From the NCBI GenBank assembly GCA_029265125.1, contig JAJUJX010000002.1, forward strand, positions 343,858-407,857: a stretch of 64,000 nt of DNA, in the 5' to 3' direction. The notes below the pieces were generated by a model. That model ran no database searches, was not told the DNA's origin, and saw only the letters and a program-made list of their open reading frames with translations. A program made the position numbers and the translations under genes. Origin of the DNA: Tolumonas sp008015085. GTDB lineage: Bacteria; Pseudomonadota; Gammaproteobacteria; Enterobacterales; Aeromonadaceae. The stretch's first letter is position 1; each line of letters starts with the position of its first letter. Shown in pieces: positions 1 through 8,393 of this stretch.

Positions 1-45
1 TAATGAGGCAGAAGCTGAATGCTATTCATTTACAGGAGATCCACA

Positions 46-1440
46 TTGCGCTTTGACGAACTCACCATGCATAAACGCCTGAAAGAAGCGATGGCACACC
101 TTAATTACACTGAGATGACCGAGGTTCAGGCTCAGACAATTCCGTATGCACTGATTGGAAGAGATCTAGCAGTCGCCTCGAAAACTGGTTCAGGTAAAAC
201 ATTGGCCTATCTATTGCCATTAATGCATCGGTTGTTAACGTCAAGAGCACTTTCTACCCGTGGTCCTCGGGCTCTGATCCTGGCACCCACCCGAGAACTG
301 GCCAAACAAGTTTACGCGCAGCTTCGCTTTCTGGTTGCTGGTACACAGATCCATTGCAGTTTGGTATTAGGTGGCGAAAACTTCAACGATCAAATCAAAG
401 CCTTGCGTAAAACGCCTCAAGTTCTAGTGGCGACCCCTGGACGTTTGGTGAACCATCTGCAGGCTCGGAGCTTTCTGTTTGATGGCGTAGAAATTCTGGT
501 GTTGGACGAAGCTGACCGTATGCTAGATCTCGGCTTTGCTGATGCGCTGAAACAGATCCATACCGCAGCTTCGCATCGGTTACGGCAGACATGGCTGTTC
601 TCTGCCACATTGCATCACCAAGCTGTTGAGATGCTATCCGGCTATATTCTGAAAGCACCGCAGACAATTTCTATTGGTGAAATGCATGCTGTTCATGCCG
701 ATATTAAAGAAGTCTTTCATCTGTGCGACCATCTGGATCATAAACGTGCGCTGCTGCAGCATCTGCTGTCTCAGCCCGATTATCAGCAGGCTATTGTCTT
801 TGTCGCAACACGTGATGATACCGACAAACTTGCGGCACAATATAATGAGCAAAAAATTCCTGCCCTCGCCCTCTCCGGCGATATGAAGCAGAATCAGCGT
901 AACCAGGTAATTGATCAATTCTCACGTGGGCATGCAAAAGTGCTGTTTACAACCGATGTTGCGGCACGAGGGTTGGATCTGTTGCATGTATCACTGGTAG
1001 TAAACTTTGATATGCCAAAATTGCCTGAGGAATATATTCACCGCATCGGTCGAACTGGCCGGGCCGGTAATCAGGGAACCGCCGTTTCATTAATCAGCCC
1101 GAAAGACTGGAATTCATTCCAAGGTTTGCTGGCACTGCAGCGCCGGGAAGTAATATTCAGCATCATTGAAGGGCTTGAAGGCAAATTTAAAGGCGTATTA
1201 GCTCCGCAAAAGAAACGTTTCTCAGGAAAAGAACAACACCCGCTGTCAGCAGCAAAAAATGCTCAGGCAAAACGAAAAGTGAACAAAAGCAGCTCAAAAA
1301 CGGGTGCTGATATGAAAAAAGGTACCGGACGGAATGCCGAAGCTTTTGTGCGGGATACTGATGGTTTTGCACCGCTTCGCAGAAAAGCACCGACAGAAGC
1401 CAGTTACATTGAAACTGACTCTGGAAACGAACCAGAATAA
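46..1440 (+). CDS. DEAD-box ATP-dependent RNA helicase
   Basis: An ATP-driven RNA-remodelling enzyme of superfamily 2. The two RecA-like domains fill about residues 1-370: a Q-motif region near residues 20-30, Walker A ASKTGSGKT, PTRELA, TPGR, the DEAD box in VLDEADRMLD, SAT, and motif VI HRIGRTGRAG. A basic, low-complexity tail of about 80 residues (rich in K, S and A) follows and probably binds RNA. An ATG lies at 19, but the TTG at 46 has AGGAG at 34-38 with ideal spacing and gives the usual family start (RFDEL), so I place the start at 46 (464 aa). It resembles SrmB/RhlE-type helicases used in ribosome assembly or cold growth, but I cannot name the orthologue. It converges on the hybrid kinase gene with only 19 bases between stops. 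Confidence 0.93.
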   Translation: MRFDELTMHKRLKEAMAHLNYTEMTEVQAQTIPYALIGRDLAVASKTGSGKTLAYLLPLMHRLLTSRALSTRGPRALILAPTRELAKQVYAQLRFLVAGTQIHCSLVLGGENFNDQIKALRKTPQVLVATPGRLVNHLQARSFLFDGVEILVLDEADRMLDLGFADALKQIHTAASHRLRQTWLFSATLHHQAVEMLSGYILKAPQTISIGEMHAVHADIKEVFHLCDHLDHKRALLQHLLSQPDYQQAIVFVATRDDTDKLAAQYNEQKIPALALSGDMKQNQRNQVIDQFSRGHAKVLFTTDVAARGLDLLHVSLVVNFDMPKLPEEYIHRIGRTGRAGNQGTAVSLISPKDWNSFQGLLALQRREVIFSIIEGLEGKFKGVLAPQKKRFSGKEQHPLSAAKNAQAKRKVNKSSSKTGADMKKGTGRNAEAFVRDTDGFAPLRRKAPTEASYIETDSGNEPE

Positions 1441-1459
1441 GCCATCTGGCCGGGGCGGA

Positions 1460-3478
1460 TTATCCTAACCGGCTATGCAATGCCTGCCATGAAGCTTCGG
1501 CCACATTTGTAGTGGCTTGTAATAACGCCGCAATATGCGGACGAGATTCACGGCAGGCAATCTCCAACTGACTACACATATCCTGTAATGCAATCGCTCC
1601 CAGCGCACCGGCACTACTTTTAACTGCATGCGCCCGTTTTGCGGCTGCTGCAAGATCCTGCTGCGGAACAAGCGTCGCGAGTGCTTCTATATGCTCCTTG
1701 CTTTCCTGCAGGAAAATCATGACCAACTGTTTAAACAGATCTGGGCTTGTGTCGCTTAATAACGTTTGAATGATTTGTTCATCAAGAATCGGTTTTGTCG
1801 TACCCATCATTGAAACGGAAGATTCTTCTGTCTTTTTCCCCACAGAGGTTTCTTTCTTCAGAACCCATTTCTTAATCAAGGTATATAACTGTTCACGCTG
1901 CAGTGGTTTGCTCAGATAATCATTCATCCCAGCTTCCAGACACGCATCTCTGTCATGAGCAAATGCATGCGCGGTCATTGATAAGATGGGTAATGTCGCA
2001 TAACGTCCGCCAAGTGCACGAATCCGCCGCGTTGCTTCCAGACCATCCATGCCAGGCATAGATACATCCATAAGGATCACATCAAAATCTGATTCTTGTA
2101 TCTTTTCAATCGCCTGGAAGCCATCATTAGCTATCGTGATCTTACAGCCTGTTTTTTCCAGCATAGCCATGGCCACCATTTGATTGGTAAGGCTGTCCTC
2201 TACCAACAAGATATTGACTGGTAACATATCCATTTCTGCTGCTGTATTTTGCTCCGGCACGGCACCATTAGTGCGAACAGGTAGAGTAAACCAGAATGTA
2301 CTGCCAATCCCCAGTGCAGAGTGACAACCAATTTTGCCGCCCATCAGCATGACCAGCCGCGCAGCAATAGCTAATCCCAGACCTGACCCCCCAAAGCGAC
2401 GATCCAGATTGGTATCGACCTGAGAGAACTCGTGGAATAAACGGTGCTGATCCTGCTCTGAAATACCAATTCCTGTATCACTGATATGAATAATCAATTG
2501 CGGCACAACATCATTATCTGATGATTGTTCCGGCAACATTCTCACAGAGATATTAATACTTCCTTTCTCTGTAAATTTGATGGCATTCGCTAACAAATTT
2601 TGCAGGATTTGCCTTAACCGGGAAGGATCCGCTGAAATCACCTCCGGTACATCATCGCCAATATTCAGACCAAAATGCAGTTTCTTGATAGCGGCTTCTT
2701 TTTCAAATAAAGAGGCTAAGCCATCCAGTAAATCATGAAGCCGGAAAGAAACAGACAGCAATTCTAAGCGCCCAGCCTCGATACGGGAAAAATCCAGAAC
2801 ATCATTAACCAACTGCAGGAGAGAACGTCCGCCCTCACAAACACCTTGTGTCAGTTTGCGTTGTCGTTCATCAAGCTGAGTTTCCAGCAACAATTCGGAA
2901 AGATTAATCACCGCATTCAGAGGGGTTCGGATCTCGTGACTCATCGTCGCCAGAAAATGGCTTTTTGCTTTATTGGCTGCCTGGGCTTCATCTCTTGCCT
3001 GAGTCATATTTTGCTGTGCAATTTTCAGCCGTTGATATTGCAGGCAACTGGTGAGAGCAAGTGCCAGTTTGTTCACCAGTGGCCGGATTTCTCGCAGTAG
3101 ACCATCACGAAATGGAGCACTTCGCCCAAGCAATAAAGCACCAAAATCCTGTATAGGCCATCCATAATAATAAAGTCCGGCCGTTTCAAAATAACATGGC
3201 TGTTCAGGAAAGGGTTGACCGCTTGTCAAACACTCAATGGAATGATTTATCGCCTGATGCAGAAACTGATTCCGGACGGCAGCCCGCGGGAGTATGTATG
3301 TGGGAGTATAGAAATCGTCCTGTTCATCCCGCAATACAACAGCTGCCGTTGCACAACCCAGGCCCCGCAAGAAAACAGGGATGCACTCTGCCAGCATTTT
3401 TTCCAATTCAATACTTTCGCCAATCGACATGGCGATTTCGTGTAAAACTTCCTGTTCAATTAATCCCTGACGTATCAC
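1460..3478 (-). CDS. Hybrid sensor histidine kinase with REC and HPt domains
   Basis: A 672-residue multi-step phosphorelay kinase without obvious membrane segments, so cytoplasmic. Order: a GAF-like sensory region (about 1-140), a helical linker, HisKA with the phospho-accepting His181 in TMSHEIRTPLN, an HATPase domain with the G boxes DTGIGI and GGSGLGLAI (about 285-405), a receiver with its Asp in ILMDVSMPGMDG (about 425-545), and a C-terminal HPt with His617 in AHAVKSSAG. Start is GTG at 3478, overlapping the end of the FIST gene by 23 bases, so the two are translationally coupled. The pairing of a FIST protein with a hybrid kinase is the arrangement of NosP/NahK in Pseudomonas and VpsV/VpsS in Vibrio. 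Phosphate would plausibly pass to the LuxO-like regulator encoded upstream, with the built-in HPt replacing a LuxU-type protein; that route is inference. Confidence 0.92.
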   Translation of the reverse strand: MIRQGLIEQEVLHEIAMSIGESIELEKMLAECIPVFLRGLGCATAAVVLRDEQDDFYTPTYILPRAAVRNQFLHQAINHSIECLTSGQPFPEQPCYFETAGLYYYGWPIQDFGALLLGRSAPFRDGLLREIRPLVNKLALALTSCLQYQRLKIAQQNMTQARDEAQAANKAKSHFLATMSHEIRTPLNAVINLSELLLETQLDERQRKLTQGVCEGGRSLLQLVNDVLDFSRIEAGRLELLSVSFRLHDLLDGLASLFEKEAAIKKLHFGLNIGDDVPEVISADPSRLRQILQNLLANAIKFTEKGSINISVRMLPEQSSDNDVVPQLIIHISDTGIGISEQDQHRLFHEFSQVDTNLDRRFGGSGLGLAIAARLVMLMGGKIGCHSALGIGSTFWFTLPVRTNGAVPEQNTAAEMDMLPVNILLVEDSLTNQMVAMAMLEKTGCKITIANDGFQAIEKIQESDFDVILMDVSMPGMDGLEATRRIRALGGRYATLPILSMTAHAFAHDRDACLEAGMNDYLSKPLQREQLYTLIKKWVLKKETSVGKKTEESSVSMMGTTKPILDEQIIQTLLSDTSPDLFKQLVMIFLQESKEHIEALATLVPQQDLAAAAKRAHAVKSSAGALGAIALQDMCSQLEIACRESRPHIAALLQATTNVAEASWQALHSRLG

Positions 3479-4586
3479 TGGCCAGCAATCCTACTACCGA
3501 GGTTTTGTTATAGAGTTCGAGATAATCATAGCCACTGTTGGCTATTTCACCCAAAGTCAACGCACCGGCAAGTGGCACTTCCGGCATAGATACATGGGTG
3601 ATTTCACGCGCAAATAATTCACCGAGGAATAGTACACGGGAAATGCAGTCCATAAATAACATCAATTGCGGCTGCCGGCCCTTTAAGTTTTCAGCCGCTT
3701 TCTGACGGGCTTTACCGGCTGCAGATGAAACATAATCAGGTTTACCATGCATAACATGCAAATAGGAACCACGTCTTACATCTCCGACACAAACGATACG
3801 CTGACCATTCAGTGCAATCGGATCCCGGATAACCAGTTCATCAGCTAATTTAGCTATACCAAATGGATATGCTCTCGCCATTTCAGAAAAAGACTGTTCA
3901 GAAAAACGCATCCCTGAATGATCTTCCACAACACTCCGGTAAACTTCCGCGGCCGGACGCCAGTCAATAGAGACAATTTCATTGTCTTCTACCTCCGTCA
4001 CTTTGAAAGCTCGAGATATTGATTGCCAGCCGTGAGCAACACCAATGCCACTTTGAACATCCGCCATCACCAGAATAGCTGCATCCGCTACGATGCCTTG
4101 CGGAGTGATAACACAGGGTTGATCCAGCTTTTGTAGTGAACCACAACCGCCGCCAATGTAGTTTATTTCCAGACCATACTGATTAAATAGCCCATCAATC
4201 AGCCGTTGAACACCCGAACTCATACCATGCACAAATGTAAATAGCGTCCCTCTTTCAGTATTCTGCCACGGTAGCTGTCGCTGTAATTCAGCTTCAACTT
4301 GTGTGGTTTTACTTAGCGCAGGGATCACCGCAAGATTGTATGAACAGGAAAAACCAATCAAAACAATTCCGGCAGTCAATAGTGACTTTTCATATAAGAC
4401 ATACGGAAATAACCCACCAATGATGGGTTTGGGGCTGGTAACTAATACATGATTAATATCATCATGGGTAATCTCTGTCTGTACTGCCATCAACATCACA
4501 ATAAACCGAACATTGGGATCTGCATTCAGTACATCCAATTCGTGTTGTAATTGCGTCAGTCCTGCCGACACCAAAACACTTTTCAT
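3456..4586 (-). CDS. FIST-domain sensor protein, NosP-like
   Basis: A 376-residue soluble protein covering FIST_N (about 25-210) and FIST_C (about 215-360). No signal peptide or membrane segment is visible. FIST proteins sense small ligands; the best-studied subgroup, NosP, binds haem and nitric oxide and inhibits or stimulates the hybrid kinase encoded beside it. Gene order here (regulator, FIST, hybrid kinase) supports that role, but I cannot confirm the haem-ligating histidine by eye, so an amino-acid or other small-molecule ligand remains possible. Start ATG at 4586 follows a GGGGAT-type ribosome binding site, 29 bases after the regulator's stop; the 3' end overlaps the kinase start. Confidence 0.88.
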   Translation of the reverse strand: MKSVLVSAGLTQLQHELDVLNADPNVRFIVMLMAVQTEITHDDINHVLVTSPKPIIGGLFPYVLYEKSLLTAGIVLIGFSCSYNLAVIPALSKTTQVEAELQRQLPWQNTERGTLFTFVHGMSSGVQRLIDGLFNQYGLEINYIGGGCGSLQKLDQPCVITPQGIVADAAILVMADVQSGIGVAHGWQSISRAFKVTEVEDNEIVSIDWRPAAEVYRSVVEDHSGMRFSEQSFSEMARAYPFGIAKLADELVIRDPIALNGQRIVCVGDVRRGSYLHVMHGKPDYVSSAAGKARQKAAENLKGRQPQLMLFMDCISRVLFLGELFAREITHVSMPEVPLAGALTLGEIANSGYDYLELYNKTSVVGLLASDTSGIN

Positions 4587-4615
4587 TCATAATCCCCGCT
4601 ACAGCATTACAATTT

Positions 4616-6007
4616 TTAAGTCGCTTGCCACGCTAACCGTTTTCGATAAATCGTTGACGGACTTAACTCCAGTAATGCAGCCGCCTGAGGAATATTGCCA
4701 TCACAGGCTGCAATTGCATGTTCAATCGTTTCTTTTTCCACAATCCACATCGGTCTAATCGTCTCTGCAGAGATTGCATCTGCCGTGATTCCCGTGACAG
4801 GAGCGACAGCCGTAGCAGTTATCACTTTTACTGGTACTGTATTAAGTGGTGGCGGAAACATACTCGGTAATACTTTCTCTCCATCGTGCAATACCACGAT
4901 ATTACGGATCACATTCTGCAATTGCCGCACGTTTCCCGGCCATTCATAGTTCATCATCATATTTGCAGATTCAGCACTAAAATCGTGGAAATGTTTATTT
5001 TCCTCGACAGAAAATTGCGTCAGAAAACGGCGGGCAATGGCCAGTACATCCTCCCCCCTTTCTCGTAACGGTGGAAGCAAGACAGGAATCACATGCAAGC
5101 GGTAATACAAATCTTCACGGAAACGCCCAGCCTGCACTTCCACAATAGGATCTCGGTTCGTCGCACAGACAAAGCGGACATCAACAGTTTCTAATTTGCT
5201 GCCACCTACTTTTTGAAATGTTCCGGTCTGAATAAAACGCAATAATTTTGCCTGTAGCTCCAACTCCATTTCACAGATTTCATCAAGGAACAGCGTGCCC
5301 CCATCAGCTCTGGCTGCAGCACCTTCACGATCTGTCTGAGCTCCAGTAAAAGCTCCCTTCACATGCCCAAAAATTTCACTTTCTATCAGATCCCTGGGAA
5401 TAGCCGCACAGTTCAGAACAACAAAGGGTTTATCTTTACGCGGACTGATTTTATGCAGTGTCTCGGCGCACACCTCTTTTCCCGTACCACTTTCACCGGT
5501 AATAAACACGGTTGCTTTACTGGGTGCCGCGCTTTCCAGCGTCCGGTAAACAGCCTGCATCTGCAATGAACTACCGATGAAACCACCAAAGCCGGTCAGA
5601 TCATAATTCGCCCGGTAAGAATCCACCAATGATGCCAATTGTTGATGCTTAGCCGCATTGCGCACAGTAGTACATAACCGTTTACCATCAAACGGTTTGG
5701 TCAGAAAATCAAATGCACTATGCCGCATGGCTTCAACAGCAATATCAACTGAGCCATGTGCAGTAATAACAACCACGCTCGTTGGCAACCCCTGCTCACT
5801 GACATAACGGAGTAATTCCATCCCATCCATATCAGGTAATTCCAGATCTAACAGCAGAACCTGGGGGGGCTGTTTTTTTAATGCATCCAGACCATCCTGT
5901 CCAAGACGAAAGGCTCTGATATCGTAAGATTCAGCCCGTAAATAATCCTGATACAGCATAGACAACATCTCGCTGTCTTCTACCAGATAAACCAGTGAAC
6001 TTGCCAT
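4616..6007 (-). CDS. LuxO-like sigma54-dependent response regulator
   Basis: A 463-residue NtrC-family activator. A receiver domain with acceptor Asp54 (LLLDLELPDMDG) is followed by an AAA+ domain with Walker A GESGTGKE, the sigma54-contact loop GAFTGA, and ATNRDP and R-finger regions, then a Fis-type helix-turn-helix near the C-terminus. The central domain strongly resembles Vibrio LuxO, for instance GFIGSS, APSKA and FRQ-type surroundings, and the EWPGNVRQLQN motif. LuxO controls quorum-sensing small RNAs, but no qrr-like gene is visible in this window. It is the first gene of a leftward operon with the FIST protein and hybrid kinase, and is divergent from pabB with 114 bases between. Phosphorylation by the linked kinase is inferred. 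Confidence 0.92.
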   Translation of the reverse strand: MASSLVYLVEDSEMLSMLYQDYLRAESYDIRAFRLGQDGLDALKKQPPQVLLLDLELPDMDGMELLRYVSEQGLPTSVVVITAHGSVDIAVEAMRHSAFDFLTKPFDGKRLCTTVRNAAKHQQLASLVDSYRANYDLTGFGGFIGSSLQMQAVYRTLESAAPSKATVFITGESGTGKEVCAETLHKISPRKDKPFVVLNCAAIPRDLIESEIFGHVKGAFTGAQTDREGAAARADGGTLFLDEICEMELELQAKLLRFIQTGTFQKVGGSKLETVDVRFVCATNRDPIVEVQAGRFREDLYYRLHVIPVLLPPLRERGEDVLAIARRFLTQFSVEENKHFHDFSAESANMMMNYEWPGNVRQLQNVIRNIVVLHDGEKVLPSMFPPPLNTVPVKVITATAVAPVTGITADAISAETIRPMWIVEKETIEHAIAACDGNIPQAAALLELSPSTIYRKRLAWQAT

Positions 6008-6121
6008 TATTATCTCTTCGTTTCTACTCTTCTAAACCGATTAGAATTATTCGTTACATAAGCTCTCTTATGATACGCTTTGCCAATCGCCCCTGCCATG
6101 TAACATCGTGTTTTCTATCAC

Positions 6122-7510
6122 ATGTCGTTAAGATTTCACCTTAAAACTTTTCAGATTCAATCAACAACACAGCAAATGTTCGCCAGAATCGCGCATTTGC
6201 CCTGGGCTGTCTTGCTTGAGTCTGCCAACCCGAACCATATTGATAGTCGGTTTGATATTTTTTCTGCACAGCCTGTCGCTACGCTTGAGACCATTGGTTC
6301 AACAACCAAAATTTCAGAGAAAGAACGTTGTGTCGAGTCATTTGAACCACCACTGGATTTAGTCAAAACTACTCAGCAAAGACTACTCAGCATTGATGAT
6401 TCGTATGATGGTGAATTACCGTTCATCGGCGGCGCAATCGGATTACTGGGATATGACTTAGGGCGACGTATCGAAAAGTTGCCTGAGCTCGCGATTCGGG
6501 ATATTTGCATTCCTGATCTGGCGGTAGGCATTTATGACTGGGCCTGGATAATTGATCACCAGACTCAACAGGCTCATTTGCTGGTTTGCGGTTCTGATAT
6601 TGACTTGGAAGCTCGCTGGCAATGGTGGCAACAGCAAGTAGCCCCTTCGTCACAGCCTTTTGCCATGGTCTCCCGCTGGCAATCTAATTTGTCAGAACAG
6701 GAGTATGCAGATCGATTTAATGCAATCCAGCATTATTTACGCTCAGGAGATTGCTACCAAATTAACCTGACACAGCGTTTTTCGGCTAATTACACCGGGA
6801 ATGAATGGTTAGCTTATTGCCATTTGTCAGATGTAAATCAGGCGCCATTCTCCGGATTTATGAGACTGCCTGATGCTGCAATCCTCAGCGTTTCACCAGA
6901 ACGTTTTCTGGCCCTGAACCATCAGCAAGTGGAAACAAAACCAATCAAAGGGACACGCCCCCGGGATCTGAACCCTGAAACAGACCAGAAAAACATCACC
7001 GAATTACAGCAATCACCTAAAGATCGTGCCGAAAATTTGATGATTGTCGATCTGTTACGTAACGATATCGGCAGAGTTTGTAAACCGGGAACAGTAAGGG
7101 TTCCCAAATTATTCGATATTGAATCATTCAATGCTGTACACCATATGGTTTCTACTGTCACGGGGACTCTTTCAGATGGTCTTCGTGCAACCGAGTTACT
7201 ACAAGCCTGTTTTCCCGGTGGTTCCATCACCGGAGCACCCAAGATCCGGGCAATGCAAATCATTGAAGAACTGGAACCACATCGTCGATCCGCTTACTGC
7301 GGTAGCATGTTCTATATCAGTTGCCATGGGCGAATGGATTCCAGCATTACCATCCGGACACTGATTGCAACGCAACAGAAATTATATGTCTGGGCCGGTG
7401 GCGGCATCGTGGCCGATTCTGATGTGAAGGCTGAGTATCAGGAAACATTCGACAAATTAGCTAAGATTTTGCCAGTACTTACAGAAATGTCTCCGGACAT
7501 CCACCTATGA
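6122..7510 (+). CDS. pabB: Aminodeoxychorismate synthase component I
   Basis: Makes 4-amino-4-deoxychorismate from chorismate and ammonia in folate (p-aminobenzoate) synthesis, working with the PabA glutaminase. At 462 aa it matches the usual PabB length. The N-terminal TrpE-like domain is followed by the chorismate-binding domain with KPIKGTRPR (the PIKGT lysine that distinguishes PabB from anthranilate synthase), DRAENLMIVDLLRND, and the C-terminal PGGSITGAPK. It overlaps nudL by ATGA, the same pairing as in E. coli. The start ATG at 6122 has no strong Shine-Dalgarno, so the exact start is less certain. Confidence 0.95.
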   Translation: MSLRFHLKTFQIQSTTQQMFARIAHLPWAVLLESANPNHIDSRFDIFSAQPVATLETIGSTTKISEKERCVESFEPPLDLVKTTQQRLLSIDDSYDGELPFIGGAIGLLGYDLGRRIEKLPELAIRDICIPDLAVGIYDWAWIIDHQTQQAHLLVCGSDIDLEARWQWWQQQVAPSSQPFAMVSRWQSNLSEQEYADRFNAIQHYLRSGDCYQINLTQRFSANYTGNEWLAYCHLSDVNQAPFSGFMRLPDAAILSVSPERFLALNHQQVETKPIKGTRPRDLNPETDQKNITELQQSPKDRAENLMIVDLLRNDIGRVCKPGTVRVPKLFDIESFNAVHHMVSTVTGTLSDGLRATELLQACFPGGSITGAPKIRAMQIIEELEPHRRSAYCGSMFYISCHGRMDSSITIRTLIATQQKLYVWAGGGIVADSDVKAEYQETFDKLAKILPVLTEMSPDIHL

Positions 7511-8079
7511 AACGGACAACACACTTCCTTAATCGTTTTGTGCTGCAACAATCGGCACATACCCCTGCTCGGACGAACTCGCAGATACCTTTCAAGGAAG
7601 CGGTTGTCATCATTCCGCTCATTCAACGAAATGATGAATGGTTTGTTTTATTTACGCAGCGTAGCTGGCAACTGCGGCATCACCCCGGACAGATTTGTTT
7701 TCCGGGTGGCAAAAAAGATGCCTCTGATGCTTCGTTGCAAATGGCCGGTTTACGAGAAATGGAGGAAGAATTAGGTATTTCCGCTGAACAGATCCATCTA
7801 ATGGGCAAACTTGCCAGCGGGCAGACGCTAAGCGGATATCAGATACATCCTTATCTCGCTATCTTGCAACAGCCCGTCGAATATTTCCCATCTAAAGACG
7901 AAGTTGCTGCTGTTTTTGAACTCTCGCTGGAATCATTACTTGATATTGGCAATTATCATTTGCAGATCATTCAACGGAATGAAAAATCACACAAAATTAT
8001 TGGATTAACTGTAGATGGCTGGTTTATTTGGGGTGCAACCGCAAAAATGCTATATCAGCTAGCAAAGCAATATGGATGA
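7507..8079 (+). CDS. nudL: Nudix hydrolase, CoA pyrophosphatase type
   Basis: A 190-residue Nudix enzyme, probably cleaving coenzyme A and derivatives into 3',5'-ADP and 4'-phosphopantetheine, as assigned to the NudL/YeaB family. The Nudix box is visible as GG then REMEEELGI at about residues 60-85, preceded by the family motif HPGQICFPGG. The start overlaps the pabB stop as ATGA, which implies translational coupling. In E. coli the next gene is sdaA; here the operon runs instead toward the convergent tRNA-Cys gene. Confidence 0.92.
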   Translation: MKRTTHFLNRFVLQQSAHTPARTNSQIPFKEAVVIIPLIQRNDEWFVLFTQRSWQLRHHPGQICFPGGKKDASDASLQMAGLREMEEELGISAEQIHLMGKLASGQTLSGYQIHPYLAILQQPVEYFPSKDEVAAVFELSLESLLDIGNYHLQIIQRNEKSHKIIGLTVDGWFIWGATAKMLYQLAKQYG

Positions 8080-8115
8080 ATCGAGCAAACTCAAAGAAAC
8101 TTCTGAAGATAAAAC

Positions 8116-8189
8116 TGGAGGCGCGTCCCGGAGTCGAACCGGGCTAGACGGATTTGCAATCCGCTACATAACCGCTTTGTTAACGCGCC
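8116..8189 (-). tRNA. tRNA-Cys (GCA)
   Basis: On the minus strand a 74-nt cloverleaf begins GGCGCGU and ends ACGCGCC-U-CCA, giving a perfect 7-bp acceptor stem and an encoded CCA. The anticodon is GCA within ATTGCAAATC, and the T loop reads GGTTCGACTCC. It lies just downstream of tRNA-Gly and is probably cotranscribed with it. Confidence 0.96.
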
Positions 8190-8194
8190 ATATT

Positions 8195-8270
<76 letters not shown>

Positions 8271-8301
8271 TTTAAGACATGTTGCCTTGGCAACGGCGCG
8301 C

Positions 8302-8329
8302 ATTATACGCAGAGCAAGAGTGAAGGCAA
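8302..8329 (-). promoter_or_regulatory. Promoter of the tRNA-Gly/tRNA-Cys unit
   Basis: Read on the minus strand: -35 TTGCCT (8324-8329), a 16-bp spacer, and a consensus -10 TATAAT (8302-8307), followed by the GC-rich stretch GCGCGCCG. A GC-rich discriminator is typical of stable-RNA promoters under stringent control. The -10 box sits about 30 bases before the mature tRNA-Gly 5' end. Confidence 0.75.
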
Positions 8330-8393
8330 AATACTTTTTACAGCAGAACACACTAAGTGCTTAGTATTTCTGCACTTCACTCCGAAATGGTTA

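Noticed and set aside
6008..6121. A qrr-like small RNA next to the LuxO-like gene
   Set aside because: The 114-base divergent gap shows no conserved Qrr core, no sigma54 promoter and no terminator hairpin.
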